This document shows positions 26,914-33,473 of a stretch of DNA of 64,000 nt, in pieces; within the stretch, counting starts at the first letter, position 1, and every line of letters starts with the position of its first letter. The notes below the pieces were generated by a model. The model saw only the letters and a program-made list of their open reading frames with translations, had not been told where the DNA came from and ran no database searches. The position numbers were made by a program, and so were the translations under genes. The stretch covers positions 872,844 through 936,843 of the forward strand of contig NZ_LT700212.1 of assembly GCF_900155435.1 (NCBI RefSeq), in the 5' to 3' direction. The DNA comes from Actinomyces provencensis. GTDB lineage: Bacteria > Actinomycetota > Actinomycetes > Actinomycetales > Actinomycetaceae.

Positions 26914-28281
26914 ATGACAGATTCCGCCCTCGACGCCTCGGTGGACAAGCTCCGCGCGGACGGCGCCGCCCCCTCGGTGGTTGCGGCCTTCATCGACCGC
27001 TACCAACGACTGGACAGCGGTGAGACGGGCTACGTCCACGAGGCCGACCTGGAACCGCTCACCGATCCGCCGGTGCTGGCCGACCAGGCGCTGGACGAGG
27101 CCGCGACACGAGCCCTGGCCCAGACGGCCGTCATCAGGCTCAACGGTGGTCTGGGGACGTCCATGGGGCTGGCGGGGCCGAAGTGCCTGATCCCCGTGCG
27201 CGACGGTCTGAGCTTCCTGGACATCGTGGTGCGTCAGGTGCTGGCACTGCGGGAGGCGCACGGCGTGGAGCTGCCCCTGCTCCTGATGAACAGCTACAAC
27301 ACCTCGGAGGCCTCCCTGGAGGCCCTCGGGGCCTATCCCGACCTCCCCGTGGGTGACCTGCCCCTGGAGTTCGTGCAGAGCCGGGAGCCCAAGCTCCTGG
27401 CGGACACGCACATGCCGGCGACCTGGCCCGCCAACCCCGACCTGGAGTGGTGCCCGCCGGGCCACGGGGACTTCTACCCCTCCCTCTACGCCTCGGGGCT
27501 GGTGGGGAAGCTCCTGGCGGAAGGGTTCCGCTACCTGTTCGTCGCGAACATCGACAACCTCGGGGCCGTCCCGGACCCGCGTCTGGCCGGCTGGTTCGCG
27601 GCCACCGGTGCCCCCTACGCAGCGGAGGTCACCGAGCGCACGGACATGGACCGCAAGGGTGGCCACCTCGCCCACCGCATCGCGGACGGACGCCTCGTGC
27701 TGCGCGACACCGCCCAGGTCAGTCCCGACGAGATGGATTCCTTCATCGACATCCACCGCCATCCCTGGGCCCACACGAACAACATCTGGCTGGACCTGGC
27801 CCAGGTCGAACGGGTGCTGGAGGGCAACGAGGGCACGCTCTCGCTGCCGCTGATCATCAATCGGAAGACCCTGGACCCCGCCGACGGCGACTCCCCCGCC
27901 GTCGTCCAGCTGGAGGGTGCCATCGGGGCGGCCGTGGAGATCTTCGACGGCGCCGAGGCCATCGGGGTCCCGCGCAGCCGGTTCCTGCCGGTGAAGTCCA
28001 CCGCGGACCTGCTGGTGCTGCGCAGTGACATCTACGAGTTCACCGAGGATGCGCGACTGGTGGGACGCGAGATCAGCCCCGTGGTCCGGCTGGACCCCGA
28101 CTTCTACAAGCTCATCGACGACTTCGAGGCCCGTTTCCCCGCCGGCCCTCCCTCCCTGGAGGAGGCGGACTCGCTGAGGGTGGAGGGGGACTTCACCTTC
28201 GGACGTGGTGTCGTGGTGCGTGGCGACGTCGAGCTGGTCTCGGACACGCCGGAGCGGATCGCGGATGGGACCGTGCTCTGA
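26914..28281 (+). CDS. UTP--glucose-1-phosphate uridylyltransferase, eukaryotic type
   Basis: A 455-residue UDPGP-family enzyme (EC 2.7.7.9) making UDP-glucose. The nucleotide-binding loop is IRLNGGLGTSMGLAGPKCLIPV (from about residue 74). Further family motifs are LLLMNSYNTSE, EWCPPGHGDFYPSL, FVANIDNLGAVPD and the C-terminal SRFLPVKSTADLLVLRSDIY. Bacterial GalU is unrelated in these motifs; actinobacteria such as bifidobacteria use this eukaryote-like form. A TAGACT box 45 bp upstream of the ATG suggests a separate promoter. Transcription ends at the strong hairpin just downstream. Confidence 0.95.
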   Translation: MTDSALDASVDKLRADGAAPSVVAAFIDRYQRLDSGETGYVHEADLEPLTDPPVLADQALDEAATRALAQTAVIRLNGGLGTSMGLAGPKCLIPVRDGLSFLDIVVRQVLALREAHGVELPLLLMNSYNTSEASLEALGAYPDLPVGDLPLEFVQSREPKLLADTHMPATWPANPDLEWCPPGHGDFYPSLYASGLVGKLLAEGFRYLFVANIDNLGAVPDPRLAGWFAATGAPYAAEVTERTDMDRKGGHLAHRIADGRLVLRDTAQVSPDEMDSFIDIHRHPWAHTNNIWLDLAQVERVLEGNEGTLSLPLIINRKTLDPADGDSPAVVQLEGAIGAAVEIFDGAEAIGVPRSRFLPVKSTADLLVLRSDIYEFTEDARLVGREISPVVRLDPDFYKLIDDFEARFPAGPPSLEEADSLRVEGDFTFGRGVVVRGDVELVSDTPERIADGTVL

Positions 28282-28286
28282 GCCGA

Positions 28287-28326
28287 CCGGGGGCCTGCGG
28301 GCGCAGTGGCGCTCGCAGGCCCCCGG
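28287..28326. terminator. Strong bidirectional hairpin terminator
   Basis: CCGGGGGCCTGCG (28287-28299) pairs with CGCAGGCCCCCGG (28314-28326). The inner GCGC/GCGC pairs extend the stem around an AGTG loop. It sits between the convergent UDPGP and amidinohydrolase stop codons. No T-run, as is common in high-GC actinobacteria. Confidence 0.75.
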
Positions 28327-28371
28327 CGGGCCGTGCTCGGGTGGGCCCCGTCGGGCCCCGTCCGGCGGGGC

Positions 28372-29283
28372 TCAGTCGCCCTCGTCCACCCGGCGCAGGG
28401 GCAGCGTGGCGCAGCGGAAGCCGCCGGGGAACTTCGTGACCTCCGAGAAGTCGAGGGCCACCGGCTCCACGTCGTGCGCGCGCAGTGCCTCGGCGAGTCG
28501 GTGGGCGCGCCGGTCGATGATGATCCGGTCGGGTGCGAGGGCGACCGTGTTGACCATGAGGTCACGTGCCTCCTCGTCGGTGGCCTCGATGAGCTCGAAG
28601 CGCTCGGCCAGGAGGCTGCGCGAGTAGGGCGTGAGGGACGCGGAGTGGATGTACCCGAGTCCCGGGCCCACCATCGTGAACTTCGTGTCGAGGTGCACCA
28701 CTCCCCTGCGGGAGAACTCGATCGGGAGCACCTCCCGCTCGATGCCGACGCGCGCGAAGGCCTCGCGCAGGGCGGTGACACCGGCCAGGTTGGTGGCCTC
28801 CCCCAGTCCGACGAGCACCACGTCATCGGTGACCATCACGTCGCCACCCTCGATGTACCCGCCGCCGAGGCGCTCCACCCGGGACAGCTCGGGGAGGAGT
28901 GCGTCCAGCGCGCGCTGCTCCTTGCGGCGGATCGGGTCGCGTGAGCGCGAGAGGAAGAGCGTCCCGTCCACTGCGAAGGCGAGGTCACGCGGGTAGAGCT
29001 GGATGTCGACGTCGGGAAGGGAGTGGAGGGTGTGGACCTGTACCCCCGAGTCGAGGATCGTCTGGACGAACGCCTCGTGCTGGCGTCGGGCGATGTCGTG
29101 GTCGGGCACCTGGACCCTGTTGTTGCTCACGTACCGCAGGCTGGCGAGGTCGGGGTACCTCACGGAACCCCAGATCAGGTTCCACCAGGTGAACGGCTTG
29201 TACGGCCCCACCACCACCTCCCGGAGAGGGGCGATGTCGCTCGGGTTCGAGATCTGGACGAGAGGTGTCTTGTTATTGGCCAT
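28372..29283 (-). CDS. Amidinohydrolase, arginine deiminase/DDAH-like
   Basis: A 303-residue guanidino-group hydrolase of the pentein fold. Family signatures: VVVGPYKPF at the N-terminus, QLYPRDLAFAV (substrate-binding Asp), GGGYIEGGDVMVTDDVVLVGLGEATN (Glu/Asp pair), VVHLDTKFTMVGPG (catalytic His near residue 196) and GGFRCATLPLRRV with the nucleophilic Cys near 288. The length and motifs fit dimethylarginine dimethylaminohydrolase or related citrulline-forming hydrolases better than full arginine deiminase (~410 aa). It is controlled by the adjacent TetR gene: the 16-bp palindrome overlaps its start codon. With the MFS gene it probably handles an imported guanidino compound. Confidence 0.88.
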   Translation of the reverse strand: MANNKTPLVQISNPSDIAPLREVVVGPYKPFTWWNLIWGSVRYPDLASLRYVSNNRVQVPDHDIARRQHEAFVQTILDSGVQVHTLHSLPDVDIQLYPRDLAFAVDGTLFLSRSRDPIRRKEQRALDALLPELSRVERLGGGYIEGGDVMVTDDVVLVGLGEATNLAGVTALREAFARVGIEREVLPIEFSRRGVVHLDTKFTMVGPGLGYIHSASLTPYSRSLLAERFELIEATDEEARDLMVNTVALAPDRIIIDRRAHRLAEALRAHDVEPVALDFSEVTKFPGGFRCATLPLRRVDEGD

Positions 29284-29318
29284 ATGGCCAAGTTAAGGCA
29301 GGTCGCCGGTGCCGTCAA
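29276..29318 (-). promoter_or_regulatory. Amidinohydrolase promoter with overlapping TetR operator
   Basis: Reading leftward: -35 TTGACG (29318-29313), 17-nt spacer, -10 TAACTT (29295-29290), then ATG at 29283. The transcript would start at or within a base or two of the ATG, so it is leaderless. The perfect palindrome TTGGCCATATGGCCAA (29276-29291) covers the end of the -10 box and the start codon, ideal for repression. A nearly identical palindrome sits on the MFS promoter. Confidence 0.8.
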
Positions 29319-29365
29319 GGGCAGGGCGCACCGTCGGGCCGATCCTGACCGCTAGGCTTGCGATC

Positions 29366-29971
29366 ATGCCGAAGATCGTCGACCATGCGGAGCGTCGTCG
29401 GGAGATCGTGGACGCCTGCCTGCGCGTGGTGTCACGTGCGGGGCTCGCCGGGGCCACGACCCGGGAGATCGCGAACGAGGCGGGCGTCTCGCACGGGATC
29501 ATCGCCCACTACTTCACGGGCAAGGACGAGATCCTGCGAGCCGCCCTCCAGCGGTCCTACGAACTGCTCGCCGAACGCATCGGCGTCGACCTCGCAGGAC
29601 TCTCGGGTGTGGAGGCGCTGCGACGCGCGGTCCACGAGGCCCTCCCCGTCGACGAGGAGGACCGGACCGGTGAACAGATCGAGCTCGCCTTCTGGGGGTA
29701 CGCACTGGGTGACGCCCGGGTGGCGGAGGAACGCCGTCTCTCCTACGAGGAGACCCGCGGGGTGCTCGAGTCGCTGGTGCGGGATGCGCAGGCGGAGCAG
29801 GGGACGCATGTCGCCGATCCGGCGGTGGTCGTGGACACGCTGATCGCCCTGATCGACGGCCTGGGCGTGCAGGTGGCCCTCTACCCCGACCACATGACGG
29901 CGGAGCGGATGCGGGCCGTCCTCGATGCGACGCTGGTCTCCTTCGGATTCGGGGGTCCCGCAGGCGACTGA
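29366..29971 (+). CDS. TetR-family transcriptional regulator
   Basis: A 201-residue TetR/AcrR regulator. The helix-turn-helix is RREIVDACLRVVSRAGLAGATTREIANEAGVSHGIIAHYFTGKDEILRAAL, about residues 9-59. The C-terminal ligand domain resembles BetI-like members (VDTLIALIDGLGVQVALYPDHMTAERMRAVLDA). The ATG at 29366 follows TAGGCT (29353-29358) by 7 nt, so its own mRNA is probably leaderless. It is flanked by an amidinohydrolase on the opposite strand and an MFS transporter downstream, both carrying the same TTGGCCAT(A/C)TGGCCAA operator; its own promoter has no copy. Confidence 0.93.
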   Translation: MPKIVDHAERRREIVDACLRVVSRAGLAGATTREIANEAGVSHGIIAHYFTGKDEILRAALQRSYELLAERIGVDLAGLSGVEALRRAVHEALPVDEEDRTGEQIELAFWGYALGDARVAEERRLSYEETRGVLESLVRDAQAEQGTHVADPAVVVDTLIALIDGLGVQVALYPDHMTAERMRAVLDATLVSFGFGGPAGD

Positions 29972-29994
29972 CCGCCCGGCCAGTGGACGGAGGG

Positions 29995-30037
29995 GTGACG
30001 GGCGCGGGAATGCCTTTTATATTGGCCATCTGGCCAA
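29995..30037 (+). promoter_or_regulatory. MFS-gene promoter with overlapping TetR operator
   Basis: GTGACG (29995-30000), a 17-nt spacer and TATATT (30018-30023) form a sigma70-type promoter. The palindrome TTGGCCATCTGGCCAA (30022-30037) begins in the -10 box and covers the start site. It differs from the amidinohydrolase operator at one central base. The gene then has a normal leader with GAGGAG before the ATG at 30076. Confidence 0.8.
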
Positions 30038-30075
30038 CGGAAGCGCCCGGTGGTCGACCCGCTGTGAGGAGTGAC

Positions 30076-31349
30076 ATGACGAATGGACGCGTGACGACGG
30101 AGGAGGCCACGACCGGGACCCGGAGCGGGACGTCGACCGCCGGAGCGGGCTACTTCCCCGCACTCTTCGCCGCGAGCACGACACTGTGGGCCCTCCTGCT
30201 CGGACCGGTCCTGACGACGATCCCGGCGCAGGTGGACCGGCTCGCCCCCGACGACAAGGTCCTCGCACTGGCCCTGGTGACAGGGATCGGGGGCTGGTGG
30301 GCATCGTCACCAACCCCGTGATCGGTCATCTCAGTGACACCACCCGGAGCCGCCTGGGGCGACGCCGCCCGTGGCTCCTGGCCGGTGTCCCCGTGGTCCT
30401 GGCCCTCTCCGTGGCCGCTGGGAGCGCCGACTCCGTCCCCGCACTGACCCTGTGGTGGAGCCTCCTCCAGGTGGGCGTGAACATGATGATGGCGCCACTG
30501 GCGGCGACCGTGCCGGACCTCGTCCCCGAGGGCAGGAGGGGTCGGGCCACGGCATGCCTGGGAATCGCGGGTGCCTGCGCACCCGTGCTCGGGACGGCCG
30601 TCCAGGCGGTGCTCACCTCCCCCGCGCTCACGTATCCGGCCCTCGCCGCCCTCATCGCCGTGTCACAGGCCGTCTTCGTGTCGACCCTGCGTGGTGACGA
30701 CGTGCAGCCCCGCCCTCGTCCCCGGGTCCTCCCCCGTGCCACCGGCAGGGGATCCCGTGCCCTCCTCCCCCACGACCGCGACTTCTGGATCGTGTGGGTG
30801 CACCGATTGCTCTTCGCGCTGGGGCAGAACGCGGCGCTGGCCTACCTCTTCTACTACCTCCAGGACGTCATCGACTACGAGGGACTGAACCCCGGCAGGA
30901 CCACGGACGACGGCGTCCTGCTGCTCACCGCGGTCTACGCGCCCTGCGTCATGGCGGCCGCGGTGGTCGTGGGCGCGCTGTCGGACCGCACCCGTCGCTT
31001 CAGGGTCTACATCATCGGTGCCACGCTGCTGTTCGGCACGGGTGCCGTGCTGGGTGCGGTGACGGGGAGCTGGGGCGGGGTCCTGGCGCTCGCCGCCCTC
31101 ACCGGCATCGGCTACGGCGCCTACGAGGAGGTGAGCATGGCCATGGCGATCCACCTCCTCCCCGACGACGAGCGACGGGGGCGGGACCTGAGCATCATCA
31201 ACGTGGCCACGCTGCTGGCGATCGGTCTGGGGCCCTTCGTCGCCGCGGCGGGGATCGCCCTGTCCGGGTACGCCGCGGTCTTCCTCGGCTCGGGTGTCCT
31301 CGTCCTCGTCGGGGGGATGATGGTCACCCTGGTGCGGGGCGCGCGCTGA
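30076..31349 (+). pseudogene. MFS transporter, frameshifted at a G run
   Basis: Two frames together encode a ~425-residue major facilitator protein. The first (30076 to ~30290) carries FPALFAASTTLWALLLGPVLTTIPAQVDRLAPDDKVLALALVTGIGG. The second (to 31349) continues LVGIVTNPVIGHLSDTTRSRLGRRRPWLLAG, the A-type MFS loop, and the remaining helices ending VGGMMVTLVRGAR. The break is at ATC-G5-CTGG (G run 30289-30293); adding one G restores a single ORF. So either a sequencing slip or a recent inactivation. Divergent location with the amidinohydrolase and the shared operator suggest uptake or export of its guanidino substrate or product. Confidence 0.82.
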
Positions 31350-31411
31350 GGTCCTCGTCCCCGGTGGTCGCCCAACCGGCTGGCCACCCACCTGCCCCAC
31401 CCGCACACAGA

Positions 31412-31448
31412 AATGGCCCGAACCCACAATCCGTGGGCTCGGGCCATT
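31412..31448 (-). terminator. Rho-independent terminator of the displaced tRNA-Pro
   Basis: AATGGCCCGA (31412-31421) and TCGGGCCATT (31439-31448) form a 10-bp stem, extended by CCCAC/GTGGG around a short AATCC loop. On the minus strand the hairpin is followed by TCTGT after ATT, giving a T-rich tail. It lies just past the CCA end of the tRNA-Pro fragment, so it originally ended tRNA transcription. It can also stop MFS transcription from the other side. Confidence 0.85.
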
Positions 31449-31469
31449 CCGATGTCCTGCGACACCACA

Positions 31470-31514
31470 TGGTCGGGCTGGCGGGATTTGAACCCACGAC
31501 CCCTTGACCCCCAG
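31470..31514 (-). tRNA. tRNA-Pro(GGG) 3' fragment = ICE attachment site
   Basis: Read on the minus strand, this is the last 45 nt of a proline tRNA: anticodon loop CTGGGGGTC, the 3' anticodon stem, variable loop, T arm with GTGGGTTCAAATCCCGC, acceptor strand GCCCG and encoded ACCA. The 5' half is absent; upstream bases (31515 onward) do not fold as a D arm or acceptor strand. This is the expected leftover when an integrase inserts an element into the 3' part of a tRNA gene. The reconstructed tRNA should sit at the far end of the element. Confidence 0.9.
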
Positions 31515-31556
31515 GTGCCGGAATCGACGACTCTACCGCCCCTGACCTGGGGTTTT
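31509..31556 (+). terminator. Inverted repeat with T-run at the ICE edge
   Basis: CCCCAGGT (31509-31516) pairs with ACCTGGGG (31545-31552), followed by TTTT. The 28-nt loop is long, but the stem plus T-run is terminator-like on the plus strand. It overlaps the end of the tRNA fragment, and could also be an integrase arm or core-site feature of the ICE terminus. Confidence 0.5.
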
Positions 31557-31664
31557 CTGTTTCAGCCGCTTGCTCTGGGCATCTCGTTTTGCAGCGTTTG
31601 CAGGCTGTTGGTCACTTGATTGGTCCACTTCGGTTGTCTGCGTCACGCCGACGTCGGCGCACTC

Positions 31665-32663
31665 TCAACTTGCTGCCTTTCGGATGTTGCAGATCAGGTG
31701 CGCGAGGACCGAGTTGCTGCGAGTGTGGTCCCCACCCCTCGACAGGGGAACGACGTGGTCCAAGCTCGCGCTCATGGCATCGGGGTGTAGCACTTGTGGA
31801 TCGACCTTCCCTCCACAGATGCCGCAAGTCCAAGCGTCTCGTTCGTACACCTCCGCTGGATCAAACCGCTCGATGGTGGCTTCTGAACGGGCCCGTCGCT
31901 CGTGCTTTGCCGAATTGCTGCTAACTCGGCGGCGACGATCCATCTCCGCTCGGTAGCGCGGCGAGTGCATCGGCTCGGGGTAGGCCGGTGCGTCAACGGG
32001 GACGGCGGCGTAGCACTCCCAGAAGAAGTAGTCCGCACCGTCGGGCTGTAGATCCGTGATCCGCTCGCGGCGCCATTGACACAGGACGCCGTTGATGTCG
32101 AAGGTGTGGCTGAATAGCTGACCCTCAAGGCGTCCGCCTCCTGGACCGTGCGGTCCGATCACCAGGGATGAGTAGTAGCCATCATCAGTCGCCCCTGCTA
32201 CGAACATGTCACCGCTCTCGGCAACGGCTACAACGATGCGCGAGGTGAAGTAGCCGTCGGGCATGTCCTGGACGAGGTACTGGGTCAAGATGCCGTAGCG
32301 CTCGACCACATCACCTGGATGCGGCCCGTACCCTTCCCACTCGATAGGCAATTCAAGCGAGCGTGCATCCGGGAGGGTGCGGAAGACACGAGGGCCGCTG
32401 GTGCGTGGATTCGGTCGCGGCCCGGTGGCTTCGACCGCCGCCGCCACTCGTTCGGCGTTGATGCTCGCGCTTCCCCGACCGTAGCGGCGACGCAGGAGGT
32501 TGTTGCACCGTCCGGAGCACACATGTCGGTCTCGTTGCACCCAGTGGGCGCTCGCCGGCACCGGCTTGCCACAGATGACGCAGGGCTCTCCGCCCTTGGC
32601 TCGGCCATCTGGATGTTTCAGTGCCTCATCCATGACGCGGAAGTGAGCGTCTTGATCTGCCAT
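31665..32663 (-). CDS. HNH endonuclease with N-terminal zinc finger (defence candidate)
   Basis: A 332-residue protein. The N-terminus has a CxxC...CxxxC zinc finger (CVICGKPVPASAHWVQRDRHVCSGRCNNLLRRRYG, residues ~28-62). The middle ~170 residues resemble no family I know (QYLVQDMPDGYFTSRIVVAV, DYFFWECYAAVPVD). The C-terminus is an HNH nuclease: ERDAWTCGICGGKVDP, then SLDHVVPLSRGGDHTRSNSVLAHLICNIRKAA, with zinc Cys pairs and catalytic His/Asn. It is the last gene of a four-gene leftward set with an SMC-like ATPase, the pairing seen in Septu-type systems (PtuA ATPase plus PtuB HNH). The DNA-cutting effector role is inferred. Confidence 0.85.
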   Translation of the reverse strand: MADQDAHFRVMDEALKHPDGRAKGGEPCVICGKPVPASAHWVQRDRHVCSGRCNNLLRRRYGRGSASINAERVAAAVEATGPRPNPRTSGPRVFRTLPDARSLELPIEWEGYGPHPGDVVERYGILTQYLVQDMPDGYFTSRIVVAVAESGDMFVAGATDDGYYSSLVIGPHGPGGGRLEGQLFSHTFDINGVLCQWRRERITDLQPDGADYFFWECYAAVPVDAPAYPEPMHSPRYRAEMDRRRRVSSNSAKHERRARSEATIERFDPAEVYERDAWTCGICGGKVDPQVLHPDAMSASLDHVVPLSRGGDHTRSNSVLAHLICNIRKAAS

Positions 32664-32705
32664 GAGATTCTGTCTTTGCGTCGGTGATGACGGGTCGAGG
32701 CGCGT

Positions 32706-33419
32706 CTACTGCGCGAATCTGAAGTCCCGATAGGTGCTTCTCACGTTGAAGCGGCGTCCTTGCTTCCTGCGTTCCAGGAAGCCCGTGATCGTCTCGATAT
32801 CGTTGGGCCGCATCTTCAGCTCACGGCACTTGGCTCGAACTTGCTCAACGGTGATGGGGGCCCATCGTTCCGGGCAGTTCATCATGTCCGCCTTGAGCTT
32901 GTCTTCTTCGTTCCACTTAAGACCCGAGTCGTATCCAGCTGCCCAAGCGGCGATGTGCTCCAAGATCTCCCCGACGCCGTTCGGCAACGGCTCGGCCGCT
33001 TCCACGGGTGCCGGCTGAGGTGCGGGCTGCACGGTCTGACCGGGCAGAAGTCGCACTGGGTTCGCGTCCTCGATCCACGTCGCAGTCTCGGCCCGCCCCC
33101 ACTCGATGACGACAAGCGCATCTGCGTCGGCGCCCCAAAGATCGTTGAGGTGCTTCCGGTCCGGCCAGGCATAGAGCACACGGTGATTCGCGAGCGAGCC
33201 CGTAAACAAGCCGCGCCAGGTGAGGTGTGTGACTCCTGGACGGGCAGCAACGCGCCTGAGGATGTCGCTGTCGAACTGCTTCTGCGGCGTTACGACAACG
33301 ATGGAACCGCCACGCTGTTCCAGAAGCCACTGGACGGCGCGGGCGTTTTGAGACTCACGCGAGTCTTGCTCGCCCAGTTGCGACACTGCAACCGGGAAGG
33401 GGTACTCCGTCGATGACAT
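32706..33419 (-). CDS. Unknown 237-aa protein between ATPase and HNH genes
   Basis: I do not recognise a family. The N-terminal ~110 residues look like an alpha/beta domain: GGSIVVVTPQKQF, VTHLTWRGL, HRVLYAWPDRKHL and ADALVVIEWGRAE form alternating strands and helices. A Pro-rich linker (VQPAPQPAPVEAAEPLP) leads to a helical C-terminus (ILEHIAAWAAGYDSGLKWNEEDKLKADMMNCPERWAPITVEQVRAKCRELKMRPNDIETITGFLERRKQGRRF) that looks helix-turn-helix-like and basic. Gaps of 54 bp and 42 bp to its neighbours, all on the same strand, argue that it is part of the ATPase/HNH operon. Confidence 0.7.
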   Translation of the reverse strand: MSSTEYPFPVAVSQLGEQDSRESQNARAVQWLLEQRGGSIVVVTPQKQFDSDILRRVAARPGVTHLTWRGLFTGSLANHRVLYAWPDRKHLNDLWGADADALVVIEWGRAETATWIEDANPVRLLPGQTVQPAPQPAPVEAAEPLPNGVGEILEHIAAWAAGYDSGLKWNEEDKLKADMMNCPERWAPITVEQVRAKCRELKMRPNDIETITGFLERRKQGRRFNVRSTYRDFRFAQ

Positions 33420-33473
33420 GCGGCCGCTCCTTGCTCAGTCCGTGAGCGGAAACTTTCGCTCACCACGGGGTTA

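Noticed and set aside
31470-31514. Complete tRNA-Pro gene
   Set aside because: Only the 3' half folds as tRNA; D arm and 5' acceptor strand are missing.
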